From contig JAUIKS010000003.1 in NCBI GenBank assembly GCA_030430565.1, positions 1-64,000 on the forward strand: 64,000 nt of DNA, in the 5' to 3' direction. Below the pieces are notes generated by a model. That model had not been told where the DNA came from. It saw only the letters and a list, made by a program, of their open reading frames with translations, and did not search any database. Shown here piece after piece: positions 54,701 to 61,916 of the stretch (positions are counted from its first letter, which is position 1; the number at the start of each line of letters is the position of its first letter). The stretch comes from Polyangia bacterium. Its GTDB lineage: Bacteria > Myxococcota_A > Polyangia > Nannocystales > Nannocystaceae. The translations under genes and the position numbers were made by a program.

Positions 54701-57061
54701 CTCGAACGCGTCGCCGGGCAAGAACTGCAGGCCGCCGCGCAGGTACGCGAGCGCGAGCTTGTAGGCGCCCGAGTTCTTGGCGCGCTGGCCCGCGCTGAGG
54801 TTGAGCTCGGCGAGCCGCAGGCGCAGCGCCGCGTCCGTGACCAGCCGCGGCGTGCGGTTGAAGTGGCCGACGATCGCGAACAGCTGCTCCTCGAGCGCGC
54901 CGCTCTGGTCGGCGCGCTCGAGCAGGTGCGTGCCGATCTGGTTGTGGATCGCGTCGCGCTCGTCGTCCGCGATCATCATGTACGCGGCCTGCCGCACGCC
55001 GTCGTGCAGGAACTTGAAGCGCACGCTCTGACCCTGCGGGCCGTCGCCCGCGAACAGCAGCTCGTCGGCGACGAACAGGCTCGTGCTGTCGACCGGGATG
55101 ATCAGCCCGCGCTGCAGCGCCTGCCACAGGTCCTTGAGCTGGATCCCGCGCTCGTCGCCGAGCTCGCCGAGCACGCCGCCCGAGAACGTGCTGCCGAGGC
55201 AGGCCGCGAGCTTCATCGCCTCGCGCGTGCGCTGCGGCAGCTTGTCGATCTCGCGCGCGGTCAGGTCGATGACGTTGTCGGTGTCGCCGGCCTCGAGCAC
55301 GCGCTGCGCGTCCCACTCCCAGCGGCGGCGCTCGAGGTCGAAGTTGAGGATGTTCTCCTCGTACAGGTAGCGCAGCAGCTGGCGCGTGAAGAACGGGTTG
55401 CCGCGGGTGCGCGCGAACACGGGCTCGGCGAGCGTCGCCAGCTCGCGCTCGGGCATGTGCAGCGTGTCGGCGACCAGCTCGGTGACGTGCTCGAGGGTCA
55501 GCGGGAGCAGCTGCAGCTCGCCGATCCGCGCGCCGCCCTCGCGCAGCTGCCGGATCGTTTGGTTGAGCGGGTGGGAGGGCGTGACCGCGTTGTCGCGGTA
55601 CGAGCCGATGATCAGCAGGTGATGGGTCGCGCTGTCCTGCGAGAGCAGCTGCAGCATGCGCAGCGTCGCCACGTCGGCCCACTGCAGGTCGTCGAGGAAC
55701 AACACGAGCGGGTGCGCCTCGCTCGCGAAGGCGCGCGTGAAGCCGACGAGCAGCAGCAGCAGCCGGTTCTGCGCCTCGCTCGCGGGCAGCTGCTGAACCG
55801 GCGGCTGCTCGCCGATGAGGTGGCGGAGCTCCGGGATTACGTCGTTGAGCAGCTCGCCGCTGTGACCGACCGTCTCGAGCAGCAGCGCGCGCCAGCGGGC
55901 GACGCCGTCCTCGGGCTCGGCGAGCACCTGGCGGACCAGCTGACGCAGCGCCTGCAGCAGCGCGGAGAACGGGCTGTTGCGGTTGAACTGATCACACTTG
56001 CCCGCCGCGTAGAAGCCGCGACGGCCGACGATCGGCCGCTGGATCTCGTTGACGAGCGAGGACTTGCCGATGCCCGAGTAGCCCGGGACCAGCATGAGCT
56101 CGCAGGCGCCGGCGCACACCCGGTCGAAGGTCGCGAGCAGCTGCGCGATCGGCTCCTCGCGAGCGTAGAGCTTCTGCGGCAGGCGGAAGTCCTCGGAGTA
56201 GTCCTCGCGCGCGAGCGGGAAGCTGGCGATCTCGCCCGCGCGCTCGAGCTCCGCGAGGCAGCGCTCGAGGTCCGCGCGGATGCCGTAGGCGCTCTGGTAG
56301 CGATCCTCGGCGCGCTTGGACAGCAGCTTCATGACGATCGCCGAGACCTGCTCGTCGAGGCTCGCGTCGAGCGAGCGCGGGTGCGTCGGCTGGATCGCGA
56401 TGTGCGCGTGCACGAGCTCGATGGGGTCGTCGAACACGAACGGCCAGCGCCCGGTGAGCATCTCGTAGAACGTGACGCCCATCGAGTAGAAGTCGGTGCG
56501 GTAGTCGACGCCTCGGTTCATGCGCCCGGTCTGCTCGGGCGACATGTACGCGAGCGTGCCCGCGTGCGCGCCGGGCCCGGTCAAGACCGGGTTCTCGCGC
56601 GGGAGCGAGGACGAGCTGGCGAAGTCCGTCAGCTTCAGGATCCCCGTGTCCTCGTTGTAGATGAGGTTGTGGGGCTTGATGTCCTTGTGGATGATGTTGT
56701 TGTGATGGATCGCCTCGACCGTCGCGCACAGCTGGATCGAGATCCGCAGGAACTCGGCGAGCGGGAGGCGTCTTCGCTTGAGGATGCGGTCGAGCGCGAC
56801 GCCGCCGATATCCTCGAAGATCAGCGCGAGGCGACGTTCGAAGTCCTGCAGCGCGAGCGCGCGGATCACCCCTGGGTGATCGAGCGCCTTGATGACGGCG
56901 TGCTCGTGCCGGAGCTGCGCGACCTGCTGACGCTCCCGGTAGTCGCGGATCGCCTTGATGACGACGGGCGTCTGATCTTGATCCCGAACCGCGCGGTAGA
57001 TAACGCTCCGGATCCCCTCGTGGATCGTTTCTCGGATCGTGTATCCCGGTAGGATCGCCAT
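51707..57061 (-). CDS. Ser/Thr kinase with AAA ATPase, GAF and SpoIIE phosphatase domains
   Basis: A 1784-residue signalling protein. The protein kinase domain (10-275) has the catalytic loop HKDIKPHN, with HKD in place of HRD, and DFA instead of DFG in LTDFASSSS. From about 305 comes a predicted ATPase with Walker A GYSGIGKSSLV and Walker B LVLFLDDLQWAD, followed by ~800 residues of helical repeats. A GAF domain lies at ~1335-1490, then a coiled coil (EQKVAERTSQLAERTSQL) and a C-terminal SpoIIE/PP2C phosphatase (EVGGDYYDVL, GDVTGHGLESG, LFTDGITEAES). The phosphatase probably acts on a phosphorylated STAS protein such as the one encoded next (57465). Kinase and phosphatase in one chain make a two-way switch plausible. 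Confidence 0.9.
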   Translation of the reverse strand: MAILPGYTIRETIHEGIRSVIYRAVRDQDQTPVVIKAIRDYRERQQVAQLRHEHAVIKALDHPGVIRALALQDFERRLALIFEDIGGVALDRILKRRRLPLAEFLRISIQLCATVEAIHHNNIIHKDIKPHNLIYNEDTGILKLTDFASSSSLPRENPVLTGPGAHAGTLAYMSPEQTGRMNRGVDYRTDFYSMGVTFYEMLTGRWPFVFDDPIELVHAHIAIQPTHPRSLDASLDEQVSAIVMKLLSKRAEDRYQSAYGIRADLERCLAELERAGEIASFPLAREDYSEDFRLPQKLYAREEPIAQLLATFDRVCAGACELMLVPGYSGIGKSSLVNEIQRPIVGRRGFYAAGKCDQFNRNSPFSALLQALRQLVRQVLAEPEDGVARWRALLLETVGHSGELLNDVIPELRHLIGEQPPVQQLPASEAQNRLLLLLVGFTRAFASEAHPLVLFLDDLQWADVATLRMLQLLSQDSATHHLLIIGSYRDNAVTPSHPLNQTIRQLREGGARIGELQLLPLTLEHVTELVADTLHMPERELATLAEPVFARTRGNPFFTRQLLRYLYEENILNFDLERRRWEWDAQRVLEAGDTDNVIDLTAREIDKLPQRTREAMKLAACLGSTFSGGVLGELGDERGIQLKDLWQALQRGLIIPVDSTSLFVADELLFAGDGPQGQSVRFKFLHDGVRQAAYMMIADDERDAIHNQIGTHLLERADQSGALEEQLFAIVGHFNRTPRLVTDAALRLRLAELNLSAGQRAKNSGAYKLALAYLRGGLQFLPGDAFERHYELAVGLTLQQAECEYLAGNFKPAERAFAGLIARVRTRAERGNIHAMQANLAASQARHNKGIETGVQGLELMGIKIEITPGPEVIPALIGRVLASLEKHEIAALVDLPPVTDTDKEVIATLYSSISASAYQVNQALFPVLILELVDLSLNHGNTRFSSFGYVVFGLVMTTGLSNPKAGAALAEAGLNLAIKQGDRMLLARGQYLMANFVQHWTRPMREGLTLLHNAYKGCLQSGDLYYAGYSLLAITWRRFSVGDALSVQYHENLAHLDFLAKRSKDSDTLVMTLARHRTVVALMGTGDDLSTWTSYKIDEDKPSTHLCYVKTAAGERALFLRRTAEAREALASAQAMLPFVAGNFLEAECVLYRALALAADYEAMPAEEQDAVRVVFTANLEMLERWADWCPENFTCFLDLARAEVSRALGSDEDGDPMTLFERAISSAERGARIHISALASELAGRHQLTRGRRSLARAYLNDALYAYERWGAAAKVDALAEEFSEFLGAAREGKPGAGSSLETTTGSATVTITGSTSRGERVDKLDVQTVIRSANAFAAEIVFDRLLETMMKIIMANAGAERGFLMFERGDEWVIDIEAGVNPGEAQVNVKRLDNISVSTTDKLSPSIVNYVARTRETVLLKDATRERPFNQDPYVKRAQPKSLLALPLTYQGKLNGILYLENNLTTDAFTEARVALLNVLSSQAAISIENASLYDTLEQKVAERTSQLAERTSQLAHANAEITALNERLKAENLRMEAELDVVQKLQRMLLPHDEELNQVEDLEIAGYMSPADEVGGDYYDVLVHEGRVLAAMGDVTGHGLESGVLMLMTQMGVRTLLTSGETDPVRFLDVLNRTIYDNIRRIQTEKYLTLCLLKYEDGLLRLSGLHEELIIVRKGGAVELVDTLTLGLPIGLTEEIADSVAETTIELAPGDQAVLFTDGITEAESPAGIRYGLPRFCELLGNNADCSAHELVEVVIKDVQAHIGTQVVYDDITLLVMKRR

Positions 57062-57464
57062 GCGCTCGCTCCGGGCGACGGGCGCCCGTGTGACGAAGGC
57101 CCCTGCGGCCTCAGCGGGCGCAGGCGCTGCTTGCTCGTCGCGTGACCTCGCGCTCGTCGAGGTCTAAATGTAGCTCCGGCAGGATAACAGGTATGGGGGG
57201 CGGGGGGCGTCTAGCGACGTCAACTCGGCGCCGCGCGATCGGATCGCGGGCGCGCTCTCGAGACGCGCGCAGCGGTCTCGACACGCGCTCGGTATGCTCG
57301 ACTGCGCCCGTTACAGTCCCTCGACCGGGGACCGACGGCGCCGCGCCGTCGCGCTTCGGGACGAGTGGGGGCTGACTCCCACAGCGGCGGGTCCGTCGAC
57401 GGTCGACAGGCGCCCGCGGGAGCTCGATCGCGCCCCGCAGAGGCGACCCGTGGGGCGACGAGCG
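57062..57464. other. Intergenic region upstream of the kinase gene, 403 bp
   Basis: Separates two minus-strand genes. Near 57150-57200 it contains the CTACATTTA element and a G-run stretch (GGGGGGCGGGGGG). At 57256-57289 there is an imperfect 15-bp direct repeat (TCTCGAGACGCGCGC / TCTCGACACGCGCTC), and at 57394-57406 a GTCGACGGTCGAC repeat. No coding frame here has sensible composition. Confidence 0.5.
57165..57173 (-). promoter_or_regulatory. CTACATTTA element upstream of the kinase gene
   Basis: The same 9-mer as before the PKS genes, 104 bp from the kinase start. Possible promoter part. Confidence 0.3.
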
Positions 57465-57809
57465 TCAGTCGATCACGACCTTGATGTCGGTCCAGATTCG
57501 CTCGAGCGTACGCAGCGATCGCGTCTGCCAGTGATGCTCGCCGCTGCCCTGCAGCACGAGCTGCGTGCGTGCGGTCTTCTTGGCCTCGACCACGAACTGC
57601 GCGAAGATCCCGAGCCCGCTGCTGTTGCAGTACTCGAGCTTGCGGAAGTCGAGCGTGAGCTGCGGGTAGTTGAAGGCGCGGGCGTCGTTGAGCAGGCGCT
57701 TGATGCTGTCGAAGTCCTTGGCGTTCCGCAGGCGCATGGAGCCCTGGAACCGGATGACCCGCTTCGCTTCGTTGAAGGAGACGGAGAACTCTTTCTCTTC
57801 GACGTACAT
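57465..57809 (-). CDS. STAS-domain regulatory protein (slr1659-like)
   Basis: A 114-residue protein; ATG 57809 is chosen over an upstream frame start. The fold is STAS-like: VSFNEAKRVIRFQGSMRLRNAKDFDSIKRLLND, then NYPQLTLDFRKLEYCNSSGLGIFAQFVVEAKK. NSSGLG is the segment that holds the phosphorylated Ser in SpoIIAA-like proteins. Such proteins are phosphorylated by a GHKL kinase and dephosphorylated by a SpoIIE phosphatase, and bind a partner only in one state. Both enzyme types are encoded next door (58070 and 51707), so a partner-switch role is well supported by context. The exact partner is unknown. Confidence 0.85.
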   Translation of the reverse strand: MYVEEKEFSVSFNEAKRVIRFQGSMRLRNAKDFDSIKRLLNDARAFNYPQLTLDFRKLEYCNSSGLGIFAQFVVEAKKTARTQLVLQGSGEHHWQTRSLRTLERIWTDIKVVID

Positions 57810-58069
57810 CGCGGATCCTGGATCGCCTGCCTGGCTCGGCTTGCGTGGCAGGTTCGAACAGTACTTCAAGGTTGTACCAGACTCGAGGGGGCCGGTGTTG
57901 GCCGCGGGGGGCGTCCCCGCAGGTCATGCGGGCCGCGGCCGCGCTGGCGGGCGGAACTTCGCGCGCGGGCCCTCTCGGCTCGGGCGATTGTGACCGCGGT
58001 GTGCTCGCGCGTCGGGGCTGTCCCCACGGAGGAGCACCCGCGGAGCTGATCCCCCCGCGGGCGGCGAGA

Positions 58070-58612
58070 TCACGCTGGTGGCGTGATGTCGAGGCTCGCG
58101 ACGGTGCTGAGCAGCGGCTGCCCCCCCTCCTGGGCCGCGGCCGTGAGCCGCCAGCCGAGGCTGGCCTCGTAGTCCGTCATCATCGTCAGGAAGCCGAGCC
58201 CCGAGCCCTCGTTGTCGGGGTTCTCGGCGTTCTCCTCGACGCGGCGCATGAGCAGCTCGAGCGGATCTCCGGCCAGCAGCTTGTGCAGCTTGCTGCGGAG
58301 CTTCGCGGCCGTGTCCGGGTTGACGTGGTTGGTCACGAGCAGCACGAGCTGATCGCCCGTCAGCGCGAGCGTGATGGTGATCGCCTCGCCCTCCGAGAAC
58401 TTGACCGCGTTCTCGACCAGCTCGTTGAGCACGTAGTTGATCGCGTCGCGGCTCGTCTGGCACGGCTCGCGGGTCGCGAGGTAGTCGGCGCAGAAGTCGG
58501 CGGTCGTGCTGCACAGCCCCCACCGGAGCGGGAAGGACTGCGGATAGAACGTCAGGACGAGCTCGGGCTTGAGCGTCTCGAGGCGAGGGATATTGCCGAT
58601 CGTCCAGTCCAT
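58070..58612 (-). CDS. GHKL-type ATPase (anti-sigma-kinase-like, slr1658-like)
   Basis: A 180-residue protein, ATG 58612. It contains an N-box (INYVLNELVENAVKFSEG), a strand pair (ITITLALTGDQLVLLVTNHV) and a late G-box (NEGSGLGFLTMMTDYEASLGW), so the histidine-kinase-like ATP site looks complete, but no dimerisation or phospho-His domain. These are features of the Ser kinases in partner-switch modules that phosphorylate STAS proteins. It lies between the STAS gene (57465) and the STAS-like/methyltransferase gene (58789), all on the minus strand. Family naming as slr1658-like is from memory of motif order, not a search. Confidence 0.82.
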   Translation of the reverse strand: MDWTIGNIPRLETLKPELVLTFYPQSFPLRWGLCSTTADFCADYLATREPCQTSRDAINYVLNELVENAVKFSEGEAITITLALTGDQLVLLVTNHVNPDTAAKLRSKLHKLLAGDPLELLMRRVEENAENPDNEGSGLGFLTMMTDYEASLGWRLTAAAQEGGQPLLSTVASLDITPPA

Positions 58613-58788
58613 GTCGCGTCCGCGCCGAGGGCCGTCGCGGGTGCCCGCGCGCCTCAGCTGTGCGGCCCGTGGGGCGCAGCGTGTTGAGCGTGGCAATCCT
58701 ATCCCGAATTCGCCAGCGCGTCGCCCGTGACGGACGCCGCGCGCGCGCGCTCGCCCGTCGAAGTCCACACTTGCGGTCAGGGCGGCTC

Positions 58789-59976
58789 TCAGGTGGCGGC
58801 GCGCGGCGGCGCGACGGGCTTCTGCCCAGAGGCGACGCACACCGGCCAGGTCGGGTAGCCGCGGCGGTGCGTGATCGCGTTGATGTGGTCGCGAAAACCC
58901 TGGCGCATCCGCTCGGCGTCGCTGTCGTCGGTGTCCGCGGCGGCCGCGATCTCGCGGTCGATGAAGCTCGCCCAGCTCGCGCGCACGCGTTCGAAGTCGT
59001 GACGATCGGTGTTGGCGCCGCTGATCTCGAGCAGGTCGATGCGGAGGTCGGTGTAGCCGGCGCCCACCAAGTAGCCGCGCGTCTTGGGCCCGAGGTCGAG
59101 CTCGGTGCTGAGCACCGCGAACAGCTCGGCGGCGCGCCGGTAGGTCCAGCCGACCGTCGCGTCGCGCGGGTAGCCGTAGACCTGCGACATGAACTCGGTC
59201 ATCAGGTACAGGCGACCGCCCGGGCGCGTGATCCGAAACAGCTCGCGCAGGATGTCACCAGGCCTGTCGAACATGTTGAGCGCGAGCCGGCAGGTGACGA
59301 AGTCGAAGCTGTCGTCGTCGAGCAGCAGGTTCGAGAGGTCGCCGCGGCGGTACTCGATGTCGAGGTCGAACTCGCCGGCGACGCCGCGCGCGTACTCGAG
59401 GAAGGGCTGCGAGTGGTCGACCGCGACGATCGCCTCGGGCTTAAACGCCTTGTGCACGAGCGTGGCGAAGTCGCCGATGCTGCAGCCGATGTCGGCGACG
59501 CGCGCCCCCGGGCGCAGGCCGTGGCGCGTGAGCAGCTTGCGCTCGTGCTTCCACAGCACGCTGGTCTGGGTGCGCAGGCTCGGGATCAGCCGCTCGTTCT
59601 CGACCTCGCTGTGGCCCGGGTAGAAAGCCTTGTCGTGGATCTCGACGGCGACGCCCTCGATGATCTCCGAGAGGAATTTAAACCGCGCCTCGGACCACGG
59701 GATCATCGTCGAGATGATCAGCTTGATGGCGAGCTCAGGGTGGTCTTCGCGCAGCTCCTGAAGGCAGCGCGCCAGCGCGACGAAGCCGGTGTGGTTGAGG
59801 TGCCGAAGCCGCCGGAGGTTGATGTAGAACGCGCCCGCGATCGCGGCCGCGCTGCGCTTGATCCGCGTGGCGACCAGCTCGAAGTCGGTCTCGCGCTCGG
59901 GCCGGATCGTGCCCGCGAGCTCGATCTCCTGATTGCTCGGGTTGAAGCGGACCGTGTAGGGGAGGCGCTTGCGCAT
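58789..59976 (-). CDS. STAS-like domain fused to SAM methyltransferase
   Basis: A 395-residue protein. Residues 1-120 resemble the adjacent STAS protein (TVRFNPSNQEIELAGTIRPERETDFELV; GAFYINLRRLRHLNHTGFVALARCLQELREDHPELAIKLII), with NHTG in place of the usual SSG phosphorylation segment. From about 150 a class I methyltransferase follows: VADIGCSIGDFATLVHKAF (SAM motif I), AIVAVDHSQPFLEYA, FDFVTCRLALNMFDRPGDILRELFRITRPGGRLYLMTEF. The methyl acceptor is unknown. The STAS-like part suggests that protein interaction controls the enzyme. The downstream GHKL and STAS genes on the same strand support a shared circuit. Confidence 0.8.
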   Translation of the reverse strand: MRKRLPYTVRFNPSNQEIELAGTIRPERETDFELVATRIKRSAAAIAGAFYINLRRLRHLNHTGFVALARCLQELREDHPELAIKLIISTMIPWSEARFKFLSEIIEGVAVEIHDKAFYPGHSEVENERLIPSLRTQTSVLWKHERKLLTRHGLRPGARVADIGCSIGDFATLVHKAFKPEAIVAVDHSQPFLEYARGVAGEFDLDIEYRRGDLSNLLLDDDSFDFVTCRLALNMFDRPGDILRELFRITRPGGRLYLMTEFMSQVYGYPRDATVGWTYRRAAELFAVLSTELDLGPKTRGYLVGAGYTDLRIDLLEISGANTDRHDFERVRASWASFIDREIAAAADTDDSDAERMRQGFRDHINAITHRRGYPTWPVCVASGQKPVAPPRAAT

Positions 59977-59983
59977 GGCCGGA

Positions 59984-60628
59984 CTAGTCGAAATTGACCG
60001 GCATCGAGAGCACCAGCGTCCGCTCGGAGGCCGCGCTCTGGAGGTCGAGCTTCATGTGATAGATGCCGGCGAGCTCGAGGAACGCGGTCTCGCGCTGCGG
60101 CCCTCGCCCCGGGATCTTTTGAATGTGCTTGCGCAGGAACTCGCGCGTGTCCCCCTCCCCGAGCGCGCCGAACAGCTCCTGGTAGGCCTGCTCAGTCTCG
60201 GGGTCGATCGGGATCCGCAGCTCGATGAGCAGCTCGTCCCCGGTCTTAAACACGTGCACGAAGATCTCGCGGCCCGGCGCGTGCAGGCGAAACACCAGCT
60301 CGAGCAGCTCGTTGAGAAAGTGTGAGAACAGCGTCGCGTGGTGCTCGGAGTTAAAGCGATCCGAGGCCGCGACGCGGGCCAGAAAATCCGCGAGCTGCTG
60401 ACAATGCAGCCAGTTGTCGGCGAACCCGTTGGCCGAGAATTGAACCGCGACGACGGGACGCCGTTTCAGATCGGGGTTCGGGGCGGCTGGCGATTCGCTC
60501 TGCACGTGCTCGATGAGGGCGCTGGTTGCGCGGCTCGGCGAGTCGAGCCTCGCGCATAGTGCGTTTGTACCCCAGAAGAGAGCGTATTTGCGGAGTTCTC
60601 GGGCCGCCGCTGGGTCGACACGCCACAC
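59984..60628 (-). CDS. Degenerate GHKL-like regulatory protein
   Basis: A 214-residue protein. The overall pattern matches the GHKL protein at 58070: VVAVQFSANGFADNWLHCQQLADFLA corresponds to its N-terminal strand/helix, FSHFLNELLELVFRLHA to the N-box, and VHVFKTGDELLIELRIPIDPET to the strand pair. The N-box Asn is followed by ELLELV rather than ELVENA, and no GxGxG box is seen, so ATP binding is doubtful. I infer a paralogue that has lost kinase activity. GTG 60628 is used as start; its 7-bp spacing to the methyltransferase gene suggests co-transcription. Confidence 0.6.
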   Translation of the reverse strand: MWRVDPAAARELRKYALFWGTNALCARLDSPSRATSALIEHVQSESPAAPNPDLKRRPVVAVQFSANGFADNWLHCQQLADFLARVAASDRFNSEHHATLFSHFLNELLELVFRLHAPGREIFVHVFKTGDELLIELRIPIDPETEQAYQELFGALGEGDTREFLRKHIQKIPGRGPQRETAFLELAGIYHMKLDLQSAASERTLVLSMPVNFD

Positions 60629-60674
60629 GCCGGTGTGCGGATTTGCTCCGCGACGCGGCCCGCACGTCCTGCGC

Positions 60675-61646
60675 TCACGATTGTGAGCGCGCCTCGGCGC
60701 TCCCGGCCAGGGCTTGGAGTTTTTCAGGGTTGTTGATCGAGTGAAACGCGGTGATCACACCGCCGTTGATGTCGAGCGCGATCACGCTGAGCGGCGCGCC
60801 GTCTACATAATTGATGAGACCCAGCTGGCCGTTGACCACCGCGAACTCCGTACGCAGGGCGCCGTCATCCCTCTCCAGCTTTTTCAGCAGGCCCAGGAGG
60901 AAGCGCGCGATCGCGTTGGCGCCGTAGATCGGCCGGCGATTCGCTCGTACCCGACCGCCGTGGTCGGTGTGGAACACGGCGTCCTCGGCGAGCAGCGCCT
61001 CGAGCTTTGGGAGGTCTCGGCTCGTGAGCGCGCCGATGAAGGCCTCGAGCAGCGCCGTCGGGCTTGGGCTGTCGCGCCGCGCGGGGCGGCTCGCGCGCCC
61101 GCGCTGCGCAGTTTCAGGCCGATCCGCGGCCAAGCGTTTGCGCGCGCGCGCGAAGATCTGCCGGCAGTTCGTGGGTGTTTTACCGACGATCGCGGCGATC
61201 TCCGCGTAGTCGTAGTCGAAGGCCTCGCGCAGCAAGAACACCGCGCGGTCGGTGGGGCCGAGGGTCTCGAGCAGGACGAGGAAGCCGATCTTGAGGGACT
61301 CGGCGAGGGCGAGGGCCTCGCTCGCGCTGGGCGGCTCGCGCTCCGCGCTGAGGTCGCGGTCGATCAGCGGCTCGGGGAGCCACGGGCCGACGTAGGTCTC
61401 GCGCCTCCGCTTGACTTGCCGCAAGCGATCGATCGCCAGCCGCGTGGTCGCGCGGGCCAGGTAGGCGGTCGGCTCGCGGATCTCGGCGTCCGCGTCGGCG
61501 CGCGCGCGCGTCCACCTCAGCCAGGCGTCCTGCACGATGTCCTCGGCGTCGCTGATGCTGCCGAGCATCCGGTAGGCGATCGCGAACAGGCGCGGGCGGG
61601 CGGCTTCGAAGGTTGGGTCTGCGTGGGTCGCGGGCTTGAACGGCAT
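60675..61646 (-). CDS. ECF41-group RNA polymerase sigma factor
   Basis: A 323-residue protein. Sigma region 2 (RPRLFAIAYRMLGSISDAEDIVQDAWLRW) and region 4 (GPTDRAVFLLREAFDYDYAEIAAIVGKTPTNCRQIFARARKRL) are followed by a SnoaL-like C-terminal domain. The ECF41 signatures are all present: WLPEP in the linker (YVGPWLPEPLI), a DHGGRV segment and NPEKL near the C terminus. In this group the fused domain, not an anti-sigma factor, controls activity. ATG 61646 is favoured because an ECF41-type promoter match ends 14 nt upstream; a longer frame to 61985 would run through promoter and repeat DNA. No typical ECF41 target gene (e.g. a carboxymuconolactone decarboxylase-like oxidoreductase) lies beside it. 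Confidence 0.9.
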   Translation of the reverse strand: MPFKPATHADPTFEAARPRLFAIAYRMLGSISDAEDIVQDAWLRWTRARADADAEIREPTAYLARATTRLAIDRLRQVKRRRETYVGPWLPEPLIDRDLSAEREPPSASEALALAESLKIGFLVLLETLGPTDRAVFLLREAFDYDYAEIAAIVGKTPTNCRQIFARARKRLAADRPETAQRGRASRPARRDSPSPTALLEAFIGALTSRDLPKLEALLAEDAVFHTDHGGRVRANRRPIYGANAIARFLLGLLKKLERDDGALRTEFAVVNGQLGLINYVDGAPLSVIALDINGGVITAFHSINNPEKLQALAGSAEARSQS

Positions 61647-61660
61647 GGGCACGACGCCTG

Positions 61661-61687
61661 GACGAACGGCGGCTCCGGATTGTGACA
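61661..61687 (-). promoter_or_regulatory. ECF41-type autoregulatory promoter
   Basis: On the minus strand TGTCACA (61687-61681) and CGTC (61664-61661) are separated by 16 nt. As I recall, TGTCACA and CGTC with this spacing is the published ECF41 target pattern. The -10 end lies 14 nt before the sigma factor's ATG. This implies autoregulation. Confidence 0.75.
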
Positions 61688-61700
61688 CGCTTCGGTGCTC

Positions 61701-61772
61701 GATTTTGTTGTCGATTTTGTTGTCGATGTTGTTGTCGATTTTGTTGTCGATTTTGTTGTCGATGTTGTTGTC
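61701..61772. repeat. Six 12-bp tandem repeats upstream of the sigma promoter
   Basis: Units GATTTTGTTGTC and GATGTTGTTGTC in the order T,T,G,T,T,G, i.e. two copies of a 36-bp higher-order unit. The tract is A/T-rich against a G+C-rich surround and lies directly upstream of the -35 of the ECF41 promoter. Confidence 0.9.
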
Positions 61773-61841
61773 GATCTTTGGGGCGATGTCGGTTGGGGAT
61801 GGCGGGCGATGTTTCTCGAGGGCGCTTGGCCGCTTGGTTCC

Positions 61842-61869
61842 GCGGGGCGGAGAGGGAGGGGCGGGGGGC
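61842..61869 (+). repeat. 28-bp inverted repeat, left copy
   Basis: A G-rich stretch (G4-G3-G4-G6 runs) that is the exact reverse complement of 63948-63975. The two copies bracket the hairpin, the group II intron and its maturase gene. The run pattern could form a G-quadruplex. Confidence 0.85.
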
Positions 61870-61887
61870 GCTCCTTGCGGGACGCGC

Positions 61888-61916
61888 ATGACCGACGCCC
61901 TTCGGGCGCCGGTCAT
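61888..61916. terminator. Terminator-like hairpin beside the group II intron
   Basis: ATGACCGACGCCC and GGGCGCCGGTCAT pair over 13 positions with one A/C mismatch around a UUCG-type loop, followed by ACGGTTTAAG. Hairpins of this kind are the usual insertion landmarks of class C group II introns. Confidence 0.6.
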
